DNA of 64,000 nt, taken from positions 1,430,760 to 1,494,759 of the forward strand of contig NZ_WJPK01000001.1 of assembly GCF_009649685.1 (NCBI RefSeq), in the 5' to 3' direction. Position 1 is the stretch's first letter, and each line of letters begins with the position of its first letter. Below, piece after piece: positions 36,333-44,268 of this stretch. The stretch comes from Flavobacteriaceae bacterium EG-1. GTDB taxonomy: Bacteria; Bacteroidota; Bacteroidia; Flavobacteriales; Flavobacteriaceae. The notes beneath the pieces were generated by a model, which saw nothing but the letters and a program-made list of their open reading frames with translations, was not told the origin of the DNA and searched no databases. The position numbers and the translations under genes were made by a program.

Positions 36333-38072
36333 TTAATCGTTCCAGTGTTCATCAATTACCTTTTGAATATGCGGATACTTCGCATCGGTTTCATTTAAAT
36401 CTTCTCGCAGCTTAATAAGCTGATTTTTTAAGTCTGCAATTGTTTCTTGGTACACCACATCGCCATATACATTATTCATCTCTTTTGGGTCTGATTTTAG
36501 ATCGTAAAACTCCCAAGCTGGTGGTGTATGTTGTGCAAAATCATTCCCCCAACTCGCATTGTTCCATTCTGCATTTGGATCATCGGTATCTACCCAATAT
36601 TTACCGTAATAAAATATAAGCTTGTATTCTTTTGTTCGAATACCAAAATGCGCAGGGTTTTGATGTCTATGTGCTAAATGCATCCAATACCTATAATAGG
36701 TAGCCTTTTGCCAATCATAAGGTTCTTCGCCAGTTTCCAAAATTGTTTTAAAACTTTTTCCTTGCATATAATCAGGTGTCGTACCTCCTGCTAATTCAAT
36801 CATTGTAGGTGCAAAATCAGTATTGTTTATAATAGCATCCGTCCTAATTCCCGCCTTAATTTTATCAGGAAATCGCACAAAAAACGGCATGCGCATAGAC
36901 TCATCGTACATCCATCTTTTATCAATATAATCATGCTCTCCAAGCATAAATCCTTGATCACCCGTATACACAATAATGGTATTATCAAGTAAATTTTCCT
37001 TTTCTAAATAGTCTATTAATCTTCTAATATTATCATCTACACCTTTTACACAACGCAAATATTTTTTTAAATAATCTTGATAAACTTTACTCGTATATTC
37101 TTTTTCGGTTGGGTCCATTTTCCATTGTACCATTTCCTCTTGTCCAATATCTCTCGCGTTTCTATATTTTTTATAAATGGTTGTATCATTCCAATAAATA
37201 TTCATCGCCTGATTTCGAATTAAATTACGATGCGATACAGAAGACCCAATTATTCTAGTTAACGAATCGTTTTTTCCTCTTATGGCTTCAGAACCATGGT
37301 TGCCAATTTCATACATACTTTCTGGCTCTGGAATAAAGGTATCGGCCAGATATTCTTCATATCTTGGTGCATATTCGAAATCATCGTGTGGTGCTTTAAA
37401 ATGATGCATCAAGAAAAATGGTTTGTTAGGGTCTCGCTTATTCTTTAAATAGTCTAATGTAGCATCGGTAATCATATCTGATGAATGTCCTTTGGTGTGA
37501 ACAATATTTTGAGGCCAAGGTTTTTCTCCCTGAACTCTAAATTCTGGATCGTAATATTTTCCTTGTCCCGGCAATACTTGGTAAAAATCAAAAGCAGCAG
37601 GTTCGTGATGTAAATGCCATTTACCTACAATTGCTGTTTGATAACCTAACTTTTTCATTTCCTGTGGTAGAAATTGTTTTTCCGGAGCAATAGCTCCTTC
37701 TAAATCTATTACGCCATTTAACTGCGCACGTTGTCCGGTAATAATTGCTGCTCTACTAGGAACACAAATGGCATTATTTACAAAGGCATTGTCGAAAATT
37801 ATTCCCTCTTTAGCCAACTTGTCTAAATTTGGTGTAGGGTTAAGTGCTGCTAACCGACTTCCATAAATTCCAAATCCTTGCGTAGTATGATCATCTGCCA
37901 TGATGTAAATGATGTTTGGCTTTTGTGCTACTGATTTACTTTTTTCATTACATGAAAATAAATTCAAACTAATAAAAATTGATATGATTATATTAAAAGC
38001 AAATGAAGGTGTAGTTGCCAACACCTTACCTGTTAGAGTTGTTTTTTTAATGAAGTCCCTTCTTTTTTTCAT
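36333..38072 (-). CDS. Tat-type lipoprotein sulfatase (S1_11-like, 6-sulfatase-like)
   Basis: Sulfatase of 579 aa with an unusual export signal: twin-arginine RRDFIKK at residues 4-10, a hydrophobic stretch, then a lipobox ending at C41 (NLFSC). MADDHTTQGFGIYG carries the first metal ligands, C103 in CVPSRAAIITG is the formylglycine site, then GKWHLHHEPAAFDFYQVLPGQG, TGDQGFMLGEHDYIDKRWMY. The pattern matches N-acetylglucosamine-6-sulfatase-like S1_11; a member of that subfamily is a porphyran L-galactose-6-sulfate sulfatase, so a 6-sulfate is likely. It leads the 38.1-28.0 kb unit. The Tat motif may be incidental since other sulfatases here use Sec. Confidence 0.9.
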   Translation of the reverse strand: MKKRRDFIKKTTLTGKVLATTPSFAFNIIISIFISLNLFSCNEKSKSVAQKPNIIYIMADDHTTQGFGIYGSRLAALNPTPNLDKLAKEGIIFDNAFVNNAICVPSRAAIITGQRAQLNGVIDLEGAIAPEKQFLPQEMKKLGYQTAIVGKWHLHHEPAAFDFYQVLPGQGKYYDPEFRVQGEKPWPQNIVHTKGHSSDMITDATLDYLKNKRDPNKPFFLMHHFKAPHDDFEYAPRYEEYLADTFIPEPESMYEIGNHGSEAIRGKNDSLTRIIGSSVSHRNLIRNQAMNIYWNDTTIYKKYRNARDIGQEEMVQWKMDPTEKEYTSKVYQDYLKKYLRCVKGVDDNIRRLIDYLEKENLLDNTIIVYTGDQGFMLGEHDYIDKRWMYDESMRMPFFVRFPDKIKAGIRTDAIINNTDFAPTMIELAGGTTPDYMQGKSFKTILETGEEPYDWQKATYYRYWMHLAHRHQNPAHFGIRTKEYKLIFYYGKYWVDTDDPNAEWNNASWGNDFAQHTPPAWEFYDLKSDPKEMNNVYGDVVYQETIADLKNQLIKLREDLNETDAKYPHIQKVIDEHWND

Positions 38073-38161
38073 AATTTATTCTATAATTACCAAAAAATAG
38101 CATTCTAAAATTACATATCCTTAAATATATGTAATGTTTATTATTCTAGGGGAAATTAAGT

Positions 38162-38179
38162 CTAGACACATACTAGACA
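38162..38179. promoter_or_regulatory. Direct repeat CTAGACA with 11-base period (possible AraC site)
   Basis: CTAGACA occurs at 38162-38168 and again at 38173-38179, one helical turn apart, 90-107 bases before the sulfatase start at 38072. AraC-family proteins bind such tandem half-sites. The gap 38073-38270 also contains a 9-base inverted repeat (38110-38118 with 38127-38135). Confidence 0.3.
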
Positions 38180-38270
38180 TACTTGTTAATTCACGGTATT
38201 AAAGTATTTAAATTTGTTTCAAAATAATTATTAGCACCTGAACACTTAGATTAGAAGAAAGAGTGTATCT

Positions 38271-39608
38271 CTAGAAGATAAAACTAGCGGCAAAAATCAT
38301 TAATGCTGCCGAACATCCTACGACTAATGTACCTAAGGTATAAACACGATATCCGGTTTTAACATCGATACCGGAGAATTGTGTTAATAACCAAAATCCG
38401 CTGTCATTAGCATGTGAAACAACCATGGCTCCCGCTCCAATTGCTGCAACAACAAGTGCTTTATCAATCTCAGTTTCAAAACCAAGTGTGCTTAATATAG
38501 GTGCAACTATTGATGCCGTAGTAATTAAAGCCACCGTTGAAGAACCTTGTGCTGTTTTAATTGCTGCACACAATAAAAAGGGTAACCAAATACCTAAATT
38601 AGCACCAGATAATGCATCGGCCATAACTGTAGCAATTCCACTTTTTTGAAGTATTGTTCCAAAAATACCACCAGCGCCTGTAATCAAAATTATATTTGAC
38701 GCATCCATAAGTGCTTTACCCACCCAACCTGTAGTAGATAACATTTCTTTATCAAATTTCTTAGGTAACAAAAAAGCAAAAAACATACCTATTATTAATG
38801 CAACTACTGGTGAACCTAAAAATGAAATAAATTTAACCCAACCCAAATCCTGCTCAGCATCAGATATATTAAACTCCATTAGTGATTTACCAACAATTAA
38901 TAAAATAGGAATTAATATGGGTAAGAAAGATTTAAAGGCACTTGGAGCTTGTTTTACTTTTTCTTCTATTTCTTCATCAGTTAAAGCAGGATTCGGGTCG
39001 ATGTATTTTTTTTGCCCCATTTTCTTACAATAAAAAATTGCGACTATTAAAGAAAGTAAACCGATTATTAGTCCAATTAACATGACCAATCCGATATCAG
39101 CTCCGATAATACCTGCTGCTGCAATCGGACCTGGAGTTGGTGGCACCAGTACATGTGTTATCATTAAACCTAATAATAAAGCAGTTGCTGTACCAACTAT
39201 TGACAACCCTGCTTTTTTAGTCAAACTTTTATTTAGAGGATTAAGAATAATAAATCCACTATCAGCAAATACCGGTATTGAGACGATGAATCCTACTATT
39301 CCCATAGCTTCATGTACGCGCTTTTTACCAATGATTTTTAAAACTATTTCTGCCAATTTAAAAGCACCACCTGTTTGTTCTAGGAAAGCGCCAATAATCA
39401 CACCCAGAATAATTACAATTCCAATTTTTCCCAAAGTAACCCCAAAACCATCATTAATTGATTCTACGAGTGTTGCCAACGACATTTCCGAAAATAGTGC
39501 AAAAAAAATGGCGGCTCCTAGTAATGCCAAAAATGGATGTACATTATACTTAGCAGTGAGTATAATGATTATTAAAACGCTTAAAATGAGCAGTAGAATA
39601 GAAATCAT
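38271..39608 (-). CDS. GntP-family permease (gluconate/sugar-acid transporter)
   Basis: Inner-membrane protein of 445 aa with about 12-14 hydrophobic segments and family blocks EQTGGAFKLAEIVLK, PVFADSGFIILNPL, THVLVPPTPGPIAAAGIIG and SHANDSGFWLLTQF. GntP members import gluconate, fructuronate, idonate or other sugar acids with protons. It diverges from an SDR gene across 198 bases; a sugar-acid permease beside a dehydrogenase suggests uptake and oxidation/reduction of an aldonate or 2-keto-3-deoxy-aldonate. Its hydrophilic loop after residue 195 (KYIDPNPALTDEEIEEKVKQ) is longer than in E. coli GntP. Confidence 0.92.
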   Translation of the reverse strand: MISILLLILSVLIIIILTAKYNVHPFLALLGAAIFFALFSEMSLATLVESINDGFGVTLGKIGIVIILGVIIGAFLEQTGGAFKLAEIVLKIIGKKRVHEAMGIVGFIVSIPVFADSGFIILNPLNKSLTKKAGLSIVGTATALLLGLMITHVLVPPTPGPIAAAGIIGADIGLVMLIGLIIGLLSLIVAIFYCKKMGQKKYIDPNPALTDEEIEEKVKQAPSAFKSFLPILIPILLIVGKSLMEFNISDAEQDLGWVKFISFLGSPVVALIIGMFFAFLLPKKFDKEMLSTTGWVGKALMDASNIILITGAGGIFGTILQKSGIATVMADALSGANLGIWLPFLLCAAIKTAQGSSTVALITTASIVAPILSTLGFETEIDKALVVAAIGAGAMVVSHANDSGFWLLTQFSGIDVKTGYRVYTLGTLVVGCSAALMIFAASFIF

Positions 39609-39806
39609 AAGTATTAGTAGTTAGGTTGGTTGATATTTTATTCATTTTAACTTAACAATGAATGCTTAACAAGTTATCATCTTTAAAGCATTTAGCAAAA
39701 TAGACAAAACGATTATTTGTTATAAAACTTAATATTGAAAAAAATACTATAATTTATAGGAGTTGAATTGAATTACCATTTCTAATATATAAAATAAGAT
39801 ATCACG

Positions 39807-40592
39807 ATGATTGATGAGAAATTACCTGGCATTAGTTTATTTAACCTAAAAGGAAAAAACGCGATAATTACGGGGGGATCTAAAGGACTAGGATTTGCTA
39901 TGGGAGCTGCCTTAGCCTCGGCAGGTGCCAATATTTTCATATTCAATAGAGATGCTGAAGAAGGGCGCAAAGCAGCAATTAAATTACAAGACAAATATGG
40001 AGTTATAGCAAGTTCTTATGCGGTAAATGTAACAGACTTAAAAAAGATTGAGAAGATTGTTAATACACTTATAAACAAATATAATAATGTTGATATTTTA
40101 ATAAATAGTGCAGGAATTAATATACGTGGACCAATTGACGAATTAAATTCTGATGATTTCGAAAAAGTAGTGCGTGTAAATGTTGATGGTACTTGGAATA
40201 CTTCAAAAGTTGTAACACCATTTATGAAAAAGAATGGTGGAGGAAAAATAATTAATTTGGCAAGTACTTTAGGACTAGTTGGTTTAGCAAATCGAACGCC
40301 CTATGCAACCAGTAAAGGAGCCGTGGTAAACATGACACGCGCATTAGGTCTCGAACTAGCACCTTACAATATTAATGTTAATGCAATATGTCCTGGGCCT
40401 TTCTTAACCGAAATGAATATTCCAATTGCGGGTACAGAAGAAGCAAAGAAACATATCATCGGAGCAACAGCTTTAGGAAGATGGGGCGAGTTAAAAGAAA
40501 TACAGGGTGCAGCAATTTTTTTGGCAAGTGACGCCAGTAATTATATGGTAGGATCAATGCTCACAATAGACGGTGGTTGGACTGCTAAATGA
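39807..40592 (+). CDS. SDR-family oxidoreductase (gluconate 5-dehydrogenase/KduD-like)
   Basis: Short-chain dehydrogenase of 261 aa, cytoplasmic. The cofactor motif TGGSKGLG is at 22-29, NSAG at 100-103, and the catalytic residues are S153, Y166 and K170 (YATSK); the family tail SNYMVGSMLTIDGGW is intact. Its nearest functional groups are gluconate 5-dehydrogenase and 2-deoxy-D-gluconate 3-dehydrogenase. The L-anhydrogalactose route needs a 2-keto-3-deoxy-L-galactonate 5-dehydrogenase of this type before the KDG kinase, so this is a candidate, but a different uronate or aldonate is possible. It diverges from GntP and ends before a strong bidirectional terminator. Confidence 0.88.
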   Translation: MIDEKLPGISLFNLKGKNAIITGGSKGLGFAMGAALASAGANIFIFNRDAEEGRKAAIKLQDKYGVIASSYAVNVTDLKKIEKIVNTLINKYNNVDILINSAGINIRGPIDELNSDDFEKVVRVNVDGTWNTSKVVTPFMKKNGGGKIINLASTLGLVGLANRTPYATSKGAVVNMTRALGLELAPYNINVNAICPGPFLTEMNIPIAGTEEAKKHIIGATALGRWGELKEIQGAAIFLASDASNYMVGSMLTIDGGWTAK

Positions 40593-40621
40593 TGTTATTT
40601 ATCCAATCTTTGAAATACAAC

Positions 40622-40655
40622 AAAAGAGGATTACTACTTAAAGTAATCCTCTTTT
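40622..40655. terminator. Bidirectional intrinsic terminator
   Basis: A perfect 14-base inverted repeat (40622-40635 AAAAGAGGATTACT with 40642-40655) with a 6-base loop, flanked by A-runs on the left and T-runs on the right. It lies between the converging SDR (ends 40592) and esterase (ends 40676) genes and can stop transcription from both sides. Confidence 0.9.
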
Positions 40656-40675
40656 ATTTTCTTAAAGGTTACTGG

Positions 40676-41596
40676 TTACTTTATATTTTCCATCCAATCA
40701 AAAAGGCGTTCTGTCCATCCTCTTAAATAATCATCATTTCGCGCCAAACCAAATCCATGACCTCCTTTTGGATAAATATGCATTGTTGCTTCTACTCCAT
40801 TAGCTTGGGCTGCATTGAAGAATAGAATACTATTTGCAACTGGTACCGAGGTGTCATCGGCAGCATGAATTAATAAAGTAGTTGGCGTATCATTTGTGAC
40901 CTGCAACTCATTGGAAAAATGTTTTTCTAAATTGGGGTCAATATTTTCACCTAACAAATTTATTTCTGAGCCAGAATGTTTGGTTGTTTGAGTGAATGTA
41001 ATTACTGGATAAATTAAAGCCATAAAATCAGGTCGTGCATCTTGTTCATCAATTTTATCAATTGGATCGTATACCTTATCATTATAGTGGGTTCCTAGAG
41101 TAGATGCTAAATGTCCACCTGCTGAGAATCCCATTATTCCAATTTTATTTACATCAATATTATAAGAAGCCGCATTACTACGCACTATTCTAATTGCACG
41201 TTGCGCATCAATTAATGGAACATTATGTTTATCTTTTTGTGAAACTGAAGAGGGTAATCGATTCTTCACTACAATTCCTGCAATTCCCTTACTATTTAGA
41301 AATTTTGCAATATCAGTACCTTCCCAATCATATGCTAGAATGCGATATCCACCCCCTGGAAAAATTAACATTGCCTGACCAGTAGCAGTCTTTTTTGATG
41401 GTAAGTAAACTTCTATTGTTGGTTCTTGAACTTTAGCGATTCTAAGAATATCTTTATATACATGTTCTTCTTTTTCATCTGATGCTATTCGGTTTGGAAT
41501 TTTATCTTTTGGCCATAATGGCATAATTGTGTCTTGCGAGTGGGCCGTTGTAATCATCATCATATATGTAAAGAATACTGGTAATATATATTTCAT
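40676..41596 (-). CDS. Secreted carbohydrate esterase-like alpha/beta hydrolase (BD-FAE/acetyl-esterase type)
   Basis: Secreted serine hydrolase of 306 aa, Sec signal residues 1-20 (cut after AHS). The oxyanion-hole motif PGGGYRILAYDWEG starts at residue 80, the nucleophile is S158 in GFSAGGHLAS, an acid is likely in LIHAADDTSVPV and the catalytic histidine in PKGGHGFGL. This matches acetyl-xylan-esterase/BD-FAE-like esterases found in polysaccharide loci. It could remove acyl groups from a galactan, although red-algal galactans are rarely acetylated; other esters are possible. It converges on the SDR across the terminator and follows the dipeptidase by 17 bases. Confidence 0.85.
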   Translation of the reverse strand: MKYILPVFFTYMMMITTAHSQDTIMPLWPKDKIPNRIASDEKEEHVYKDILRIAKVQEPTIEVYLPSKKTATGQAMLIFPGGGYRILAYDWEGTDIAKFLNSKGIAGIVVKNRLPSSVSQKDKHNVPLIDAQRAIRIVRSNAASYNIDVNKIGIMGFSAGGHLASTLGTHYNDKVYDPIDKIDEQDARPDFMALIYPVITFTQTTKHSGSEINLLGENIDPNLEKHFSNELQVTNDTPTTLLIHAADDTSVPVANSILFFNAAQANGVEATMHIYPKGGHGFGLARNDDYLRGWTERLFDWMENIK

Positions 41597-41613
41597 TTTT
41601 TAGTTTGTTATTA

Positions 41614-42333
41614 TTAATTACAATTCCACTTAAAATTAGCAATTTTATCTTTATGGGACCCCTGTAAATTATAGTGCCACCATTCGGTTCTTGTTGACCA
41701 GAAACCATGTTTTTCCATAGTTTCTTTCAATAATTTTCTATTGGCTAAAATTTCCTTTGGAAGGTCAAAATTATCCAGATACGCTCTTTTACCAAAGTAA
41801 TCGAAATCGGTTCCCATATCTAATTCTTCACCATCTAAAGAAACTAGAGTAATATCTACTGCGCCTCCTTTATTGTGTATTGAACCTTTTTTCGGGTTGG
41901 CCACATATTGGGGATTAGGTATAATAGCCCACATTTTGTATTGCACAGAATTCGGACGATAACAATCGTAAAATTTTATTTTTACACCAGATTTTTTGAA
42001 TTCTTCATTAGCAGCAAGCAAAGCTTTTACAGTTTTCACTCGAGTATAACATTCAGCACAATCATACACTTTTTCCTTTAAAAAGTTATTCTTGGTTGCA
42101 TATCGCATATCAAATGCAAATCCATCGCTAAAGTCGGCCAAACGCACAAAAGTTGTATCCGCAAGATTTTCAAAAGTTCGAAACACTTTTTCCTTTTCTG
42201 TTATTTTTTTGGGTTTTTCTTCTTGTTTTTCTACAGTTTTAATATCTGAACTATTTTTCACTTTCTGTTTGGAAGTATCTTTACAAGAACTAAATAGCAT
42301 AAGTATAACACTTACAAAAATCAACTTTTTCAT
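41614..42333 (-). CDS. ddpX: D-alanyl-D-alanine dipeptidase, VanX/DdpX family lipoprotein
   Basis: Zinc dipeptidase of 239 aa with lipoprotein signal (FSSC, C17) and a charged linker (residues 20-50). The VanX active site is intact: zinc ligands H153 and D160 (IHNKGGAVD) and H220 (EWWHY), base E217, and R126 (DCYRPNS). It would cleave D-Ala-D-Ala in the periplasm for peptidoglycan recycling. Not obviously part of galactan use; no VanHA-type ligase is adjacent, so a resistance role is not supported. Confidence 0.92.
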   Translation of the reverse strand: MKKLIFVSVILMLFSSCKDTSKQKVKNSSDIKTVEKQEEKPKKITEKEKVFRTFENLADTTFVRLADFSDGFAFDMRYATKNNFLKEKVYDCAECYTRVKTVKALLAANEEFKKSGVKIKFYDCYRPNSVQYKMWAIIPNPQYVANPKKGSIHNKGGAVDITLVSLDGEELDMGTDFDYFGKRAYLDNFDLPKEILANRKLLKETMEKHGFWSTRTEWWHYNLQGSHKDKIANFKWNCN

Positions 42334-42396
42334 TTACTAATTTTCGATATTTTTTTTCTTATAGCCCATGAAGATAGCCATATTTTTCATCTCCAT

Positions 42397-42432
42397 AAAT
42401 TTTAAAAGTATTTTCCAAATTTTAAAAGTATT
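42397..42432 (+). promoter_or_regulatory. Two perfect 16-base direct repeats, 20-base period
   Basis: AAATTTTAAAAGTATT occurs at 42397-42412 and 42417-42432, separated by four bases and thus about two helical turns apart. It lies 57-92 bases before the sulfatase start at 42489 in the divergent gap with the dipeptidase gene. Likely a regulator binding site or upstream promoter element; composition is very AT-rich. Confidence 0.4.
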
Positions 42433-42488
42433 ATGAAATAAAATACAAAACACTTATTTTCAGACTTCTTAAAAACAACCGACACCAA

Positions 42489-44267
42489 ATGAAAAAACTT
42501 TCGATAATCTTAATATTAATTATTTTAATTTCTTCTTGTAATGAAAAAACAACTTCTGAGTTAAAATTAGTGTCTAAAAAACCCAACATTGTTTTAATTA
42601 TGAGTGATGATCAAGGGTGGGGAGACTTAAGTATAAGCGGTAATAGCAATTTAAAAACACCAAATATAGACGCATTAAAAACTAACGGGGCATCTTTTGA
42701 AAATTTTTATGTCCAACCTGTTTGCTCACCCACTAGAGCTGAGTTATTAACAGGTAGGTATGCCACACGATCAGGAGTTTACAGTACTTCTGAAGGTGGT
42801 GAACGAATGAATACTGATGAGACAACCATAGCCGAAATATTAAAACAGGCAGGTTATAATACCGCAGCCTATGGTAAATGGCATAATGGCATGCAGCCTC
42901 CTTATCATCCAAATGCTCGTGGATTTGATGATTATTATGGTTTTACTTCGGGTCACTGGGGCAATTACTTTAGCCCAATGTTGGAGCATAATGGTAAAAT
43001 AGTAAAAGGCAAAGGTTTTCTAGTTGATGATTTAACCGATCATGGCTTGAACTTTATCGATAAAAATAAAACAACTCCATTTTTTTTATATCTACCCTAT
43101 AATACTCCACATGGCCCAATGCAAGTACCTGACGAATATTGGAACAATTTCAAGGATAAAGATTTAAAAATGAAATATCATGGAGACGAAAAAGAAGATA
43201 TAAATTACAGTAAAGCCGCATTAGCTATGGTTGAAAACATAGATTACAATGTAGGCCGTCTTACAAAGAAACTTAAAGAACTAAAGCTAGAGGAAAATAC
43301 AATAATAATATACCTTTCGGACAATGGACCTAATGGTTATCGTTGGAATGGAGGAATGAAGGGCAAAAAAGGATCAACAGATGAAGGCGGAGTGCGTACT
43401 CCATTTTTTATACAATGGAGAGATTCTATAATTCCGGGTACTAAAATAAATACTATTGCGGGAGCCATTGACATTCTTCCTACCATAGCTAAGTTAACTG
43501 GAGCTAAACTTACAACGAATAAACCATTAGATGGCATAGACTTATCTCCATTAATTTTTAATTGTAATAAAAAAACGGAAGACAGAGTTATTATAAATCA
43601 TTGGAGTACTAAGACTAGTGTTCGTACGCAACGATATCGTTTAGATCATGAAAATAGGCTATTTGATATGGTTAATGACCATGGTCAAACAACAGATATT
43701 TCTTTAAGTAATCAACAATTAACCGATTCACTTATAAAAATAAAATTTAATTGGCTTTCAGAAACTTTAAAATTTTCAAATGAATCAGATAATCGGGCTA
43801 TTACGCTTGGTCATCCTGATTTTGAATACACTCAAATTCCTGCTAGAGATGGTATTCCTCACGGAAATATAAAACGCAGTAACCGCTGGCCAAACTGTTC
43901 ATTTTTTACGAATTGGAAGAGCAAAAAAGATTTTATCACATGGGACGTTGAAGTTTTAGCTGATGGAATATTTGAAGTAGAACTTTATTATACAATGAAA
44001 TCCGAAACACCTAGTTTTGAAATAGAATTATCACACGGTGAACAATCATTATCTTCTAAAATAACAGAATCACATGACCCGCCGTTAATTGGAATGGAAA
44101 ATGATCGGGTAAATAGAACACAATCTTATGTAAAGGATTTTAAACCTCAAGTATTAGGTAATATCAACCTAAAAAAGGGCAGAAACTTACTGACACTAAA
44201 AGCAAATGAAATAAAAGGAGAAAACGGTATTGATGTTCGTCTTTTAATGTTTAAACGAGTAGATTAA
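42489..44267 (+). CDS. Lipoprotein sulfatase with extra C-terminal beta domain
   Basis: Sulfatase of 592 aa, lipoprotein signal ending at C17 (SSC). SDDQGWGDLSISG begins at S39, formylglycine cysteine C79 is in CSPTRAELLTG, then GKWHNGMQPPYHPNARGFDDYYG and LSDNGPNGY. GKWHN replaces the usual GKWHL. The last 150 residues or so (from about 440: HPDFEYTQIPAR, FEVELYYTMKSE, NLLTLKANEIKG) form a beta domain equivalent to that of the sulfatase at 28031-29800. It is a single plus-strand gene whose stop lies one base from the stop of the converging sulfatase. Confidence 0.92.
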   Translation: MKKLSIILILIILISSCNEKTTSELKLVSKKPNIVLIMSDDQGWGDLSISGNSNLKTPNIDALKTNGASFENFYVQPVCSPTRAELLTGRYATRSGVYSTSEGGERMNTDETTIAEILKQAGYNTAAYGKWHNGMQPPYHPNARGFDDYYGFTSGHWGNYFSPMLEHNGKIVKGKGFLVDDLTDHGLNFIDKNKTTPFFLYLPYNTPHGPMQVPDEYWNNFKDKDLKMKYHGDEKEDINYSKAALAMVENIDYNVGRLTKKLKELKLEENTIIIYLSDNGPNGYRWNGGMKGKKGSTDEGGVRTPFFIQWRDSIIPGTKINTIAGAIDILPTIAKLTGAKLTTNKPLDGIDLSPLIFNCNKKTEDRVIINHWSTKTSVRTQRYRLDHENRLFDMVNDHGQTTDISLSNQQLTDSLIKIKFNWLSETLKFSNESDNRAITLGHPDFEYTQIPARDGIPHGNIKRSNRWPNCSFFTNWKSKKDFITWDVEVLADGIFEVELYYTMKSETPSFEIELSHGEQSLSSKITESHDPPLIGMENDRVNRTQSYVKDFKPQVLGNINLKKGRNLLTLKANEIKGENGIDVRLLMFKRVD

Positions 44268-44268
44268 A

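Noticed and set aside
38110-38135. 9-base inverted repeat ATTACATAT...ATATGTAAT
   Set aside because: Pure AT-rich short dyad with an 8-base loop and no T-run; too weak to call alone.
39082-39624. 180-aa plus-strand open frame
   Set aside because: It lies antisense to the GntP permease gene and has low-complexity P/I/A/N composition, as expected for the reverse of a membrane protein gene.
39651-39692. Repeated CTTAACAA and AATGCTT/AAGCATT pair between GntP and SDR
   Set aside because: Short and imperfect; expected by chance at this base composition.
41614-42333. Possible vancomycin-resistance gene
   Set aside because: VanX-like residues are present, but no VanH/VanA ligase or VanRS is nearby and the lipoprotein form fits peptidoglycan recycling.
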